Shown here in pieces: positions 52,176 through 54,586 of a stretch of 54,586 nucleotides of DNA. The notes under the pieces are model-generated. The model was not told where the DNA came from. It ran no database searches and saw nothing but the letters and a program-made list of their open reading frames with translations. The DNA comes from Gammaproteobacteria bacterium (GTDB lineage: Bacteria > Pseudomonadota > Gammaproteobacteria > Pseudomonadales > Pseudohongiellaceae). The first letter of the stretch is position 1. Every line of letters starts with the position of its first letter. Location: assembly GCA_030832825.1 (NCBI GenBank), contig JAURIJ010000016.1, positions 1-54,586 on the forward strand, written 5' to 3'. The position numbers and the translations under genes were made by a program.

Positions 52176-54586
52176 ATGGACATTCGGGAAATCTGCAGAG
52201 CGATGGGGTGCTGGCTGTTGTCCCTGCTGGGCATCGCAGTGACGCCCCTTTTGCAGGGCTCGCCGCTGAGCTTGTCCAATGCGCCGCTTTTCCTCGGCGT
52301 CAACGTGGACCCTAACGTCTTCTTCATGGTTGACGACTCCGATTCCATGGACTGGGAGATGCTGACGAGGCCCCACAAGTACCAGGTCAACGACTTGGCA
52401 AGCGTCGAAGAGGCGCGCAACAATTTTTGCCTCTGGAAGAGCTCCTCCCGCACCTGCTCGTGTGCGAAGCGATGTTCTCACTCCGAAAATATGGTTCCCT
52501 ATGACGACAACTACAACTACCGCATCAGTAACAATGGGCTGCAGCAGAGCGAAGCTCATCTGCACGGCCAGAGTGGGTGTTCGCCACAATCCAACTTTAT
52601 GCGCTGCAATCAGGAGATGAGGTTTCTGACCTGGCCTCGTATGCTTAGTGACAGGCTCCCTGGAGCATGCAGCATTCGCACTTTCGTTACAAAACGCGTC
52701 TTCTGTTCGCTTACACACTCCTCGACTGGGATTCGCTACGGTATGACACTGGTCAGCGAATTTGCGATGCCATTGGTTCAAGTCAGTGGCTCCGATTTGG
52801 TGGAATACGAGGTGCAAATAAATTCATTTAAACAGAAGTTATACGGCTTCAAATTCCAGAATATCGGCAAGACTACGTGCCGCAGGCCGGAGCGCGGTGG
52901 ACGCCACGACTACAGTCTTTATTTCAGTCCCTTGCCCAATCAAGAGCCGACGAGTCTGCTCGATGACAACAACAAGCAGCACATGGTGACCTTCACCGTG
53001 GCCTTTGGTGCAAACGGCCTGCTCGTCGACACGGAAAGCGACGGCTGGCCCAACCCGCCGCTCGCCGTGAATGGCAACTGGGGCAATCCCTTCTCGGCGG
53101 ACCCGCAGAAGATCGACGATCTCTGGCACGCGGCCTACAACAGCAAGGGCGTGTTCGTGGCCGCGCAGTCGCCGCAGGAAGTGGTCGACTCCATTCAGGA
53201 TGCCCTGGCCAACATCGCCGACCGCGTGGGCTCGTCCGCCTCTGTGGCTACAAACTCGGGCACGCTGAATGCGGGCAGCTATCTCTACCAGGCGCGTTTC
53301 GACAGCGCCGACTGGAGCGGTCAGCTGCTGGCCTTCGCCATCAACAAGGATGGCAGTGTCGACCCGGGGCCCGACTGGAATGCGGCCGATGTGCTGGACA
53401 GTCAGAACTACAACAGCGGTCGTGAGATCATCTCCTTCAATCCGCTGGCCGACGTGATTCCGGGCGGCACGCCGGAAGGGCGGGGGGTGGCTTTCCGCTG
53501 GCCCGGGAACTACAAGTCGCCCAACGCGCTGACCGATCTGTCCACGGCGCAGATCACGCGGCTGCTGACCAATGCACCGCATCCGGCAGCCACCGCCATC
53601 GCGGCACAGATCACCGCCAATCAGAACTTCGGCCAGGCCATCACCGACTATCTGCGCGGCCAGACCAGCAACGAGGGCATCGGTTACGAATTCCGCACGC
53701 GCAACAGTGTGCTGGGCGACATCGTCAACTCCGACCCGCGCTATGTCGGAGCACCCTCCTTCCGCTACCCGGAGAGTGTGGCGCCCAAGTCCTACGCCGC
53801 CTTCAAGACCGCCAACGCCGATCGCGATGTGATGGTCTACGTGGGCGCCAATGACGGCATGCTGCATGGCTTCGACGAAGTCAGCGGTGAGGAGCGCATC
53901 GCCTATGTGCCCCACGCCGTGTTCCGCAATCTGCATCTGCTGGCCCGGCAGGACTATACCCACCGCTACTACGTCGATTCCGGCCCGAACATCGTCGACG
54001 CCTATCTCGCCACGATGGACGATCCGTCCAGTGTCACCGACGGTCTCTGGCGCAGTGTGCTGGTGGGGGGGCTCGGCGGGGGCGGACAGTCGGTGTATGC
54101 GCTGGATGTCACCAACCCCGACGCCTTTGACGAGGCCAATGCGGCCGATCTGGTGCTGTGGGAATTCGCCGACACCGACGATGTCGACCTCGGCTACACC
54201 TACGGCAAGCCGCAGATCGCGAAGATGGCCAACGGGCGCTGGGCGGCGGTCTTCGGCAATGGCTACAACAACACGGAAGCCGACGGCAATGCGAGCGGCA
54301 CCGGGCGGGCCGTGCTGTATGTGGTCGATCTGGAAACCGGCACTCTGATCCGCAAACTCAACACCAATGTCGGCGCGGCGGCGACTCCCAACGGTCTGGC
54401 CACGCCCACCCTGGTGGATTACAACGGGGATCTGGTGGTCGACCTGATCTATGCCGGTGATCTGCTGGGCAATGTGTGGAAGTTCGATGTCACCGACCCC
54501 AACCCGGCGCAATGGGACAGCGATTACAAGTCAGGTGCCAATCCCCGTCCGCTGTTCACTGCCGAGGCCAATCAGCCCATCACCAC
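52176..54586 (+). CDS. pilY1: Type IV pilus tip adhesin/assembly factor PilY1 (partial, unusual N-terminal region)
   Basis: Continues past the window end; 803 codons are visible without a stop. After a signal-like start comes PLFLGVNVDPNVFFMVDDSDSMDWE, the PilY1 entry to the von Willebrand A domain with a DxSxS-like metal motif. Residues about 66-245 are atypical: shorter than usual, AT-richer (52371-52910) and with nine cysteines. From about 246 the normal pattern resumes (KQHMVTFTVAFG, then VGSSASVATNSG), followed by the beta-propeller with VYVGANDGMLHGFD, VLVGGLGGGGQSVYALDV and the calcium loop DYNGDLVVD before YAGDLLGNVWKFD. The frame is consistent at both ends. It needs pilX and is likely cotranscribed with it. 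Confidence 0.9.
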   Translation, partial: MDIREICRAMGCWLLSLLGIAVTPLLQGSPLSLSNAPLFLGVNVDPNVFFMVDDSDSMDWEMLTRPHKYQVNDLASVEEARNNFCLWKSSSRTCSCAKRCSHSENMVPYDDNYNYRISNNGLQQSEAHLHGQSGCSPQSNFMRCNQEMRFLTWPRMLSDRLPGACSIRTFVTKRVFCSLTHSSTGIRYGMTLVSEFAMPLVQVSGSDLVEYEVQINSFKQKLYGFKFQNIGKTTCRRPERGGRHDYSLYFSPLPNQEPTSLLDDNNKQHMVTFTVAFGANGLLVDTESDGWPNPPLAVNGNWGNPFSADPQKIDDLWHAAYNSKGVFVAAQSPQEVVDSIQDALANIADRVGSSASVATNSGTLNAGSYLYQARFDSADWSGQLLAFAINKDGSVDPGPDWNAADVLDSQNYNSGREIISFNPLADVIPGGTPEGRGVAFRWPGNYKSPNALTDLSTAQITRLLTNAPHPAATAIAAQITANQNFGQAITDYLRGQTSNEGIGYEFRTRNSVLGDIVNSDPRYVGAPSFRYPESVAPKSYAAFKTANADRDVMVYVGANDGMLHGFDEVSGEERIAYVPHAVFRNLHLLARQDYTHRYYVDSGPNIVDAYLATMDDPSSVTDGLWRSVLVGGLGGGGQSVYALDVTNPDAFDEANAADLVLWEFADTDDVDLGYTYGKPQIAKMANGRWAAVFGNGYNNTEADGNASGTGRAVLYVVDLETGTLIRKLNTNVGAAATPNGLATPTLVDYNGDLVVDLIYAGDLLGNVWKFDVTDPNPAQWDSDYKSGANPRPLFTAEANQPIT

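Noticed and set aside
52839-54512. 557-codon antisense frame inside pilY1
   Set aside because: The plus strand encodes clear PilY1 sequence in one frame through this region.
1-54586. CRISPR array, prophage, integrase or insertion sequence
   Set aside because: No direct repeat-spacer pattern and no transposase, integrase or phage structural gene seen; only the isolated REP-like palindrome suggests past mobility.

Overview
The window is G+C-rich, densely packed chromosomal DNA from a gammaproteobacterium. The evidence is the gene content: FabY-type fatty-acid initiation, the proA-nadD-rsfS-rlmH-mrdA-rodA-rlpA-dacA-ybeD-lipB-lipA order seen in Pseudomonas-like genomes, a long FadE, DUF1820, DUF1244 and DUF4404 proteins, SlyX, LptE, and a pilV-pilW-pilX-pilY1 minor-pilin operon. 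I cannot place it below class. No rRNA, tRNA, CRISPR array, transposase, integrase or phage gene was seen, so most of it looks like core genome. Accessory or decaying DNA shows as small islands.

Layout. 0-6.4 kb: start of an enoyl-CoA hydratase (cut by the window edge), class I fumarase, FabY, a divergent VanY-like peptidase with an almost leaderless promoter, a MltB-type lytic transglycosylase, a ribosome hibernation factor and a DUF1244 protein. 6.5-11.6 kb (minus): serA, serC, dinB, greB and a GlxA-type regulator; the 5' end of dinB carries a REP-like palindrome. 11.9-14.5 kb: four overlapping genes, namely an MBL-fold protein with winged helix, a GIY-YIG protein, a one-TM protein and a DUF523/DUF1722 (TudS-like) gene broken by an in-frame TAG. 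14.5-24.9 kb: the proA-to-lipA cluster for proline, NAD, ribosome maturation, cell elongation and lipoate. 25-31.7 kb: periplasmic cyclophilin, NSS transporter, class V aminotransferase, GST, HI0933-type flavoprotein, a class III cyclase-like remnant and a DUF4404 protein. 31.7-39.6 kb (minus): fadE, holA, lptE, corC, ybeY, ybeZ, miaB. 39.8-45.2 kb: DUF1820, MocR-type aminotransferase, SrkA kinase, TlpA-like thioredoxin, fatty acid desaturase, SlyX and a membrane-tethered cold-shock protein. 45.5-48.6 kb: glycine-zipper protein, PepSY protein and an OmpR-type two-component system. 48.6-54.6 kb: TauE/SafE permease, then the minor pilins and PilY1, which runs off the end.

Shared themes are envelope building (PBP2, RodA, RlpA, DacA, MltB, VanY-like, LptE), fatty-acid metabolism (FabY, FadE, hydratase, desaturase) and translation or RNA care (RsfS, RlmH, HPF, MiaB, YbeY, GreB).

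The points most worth following are the unusual N-terminal third of PilY1, in which a cysteine-rich segment replaces most of the expected von Willebrand region; the fimT-like relic upstream of pilV; the overlapping MBL/GIY-YIG/one-TM/DUF523 operon with its two lesions; the REP-like insertion translated as the DinB N-terminus; a perfect 28-bp palindrome before mrdA; and the TM-plus-cold-shock-domain protein beside a desaturase. None of these is shown by sequence alone to be a new system.
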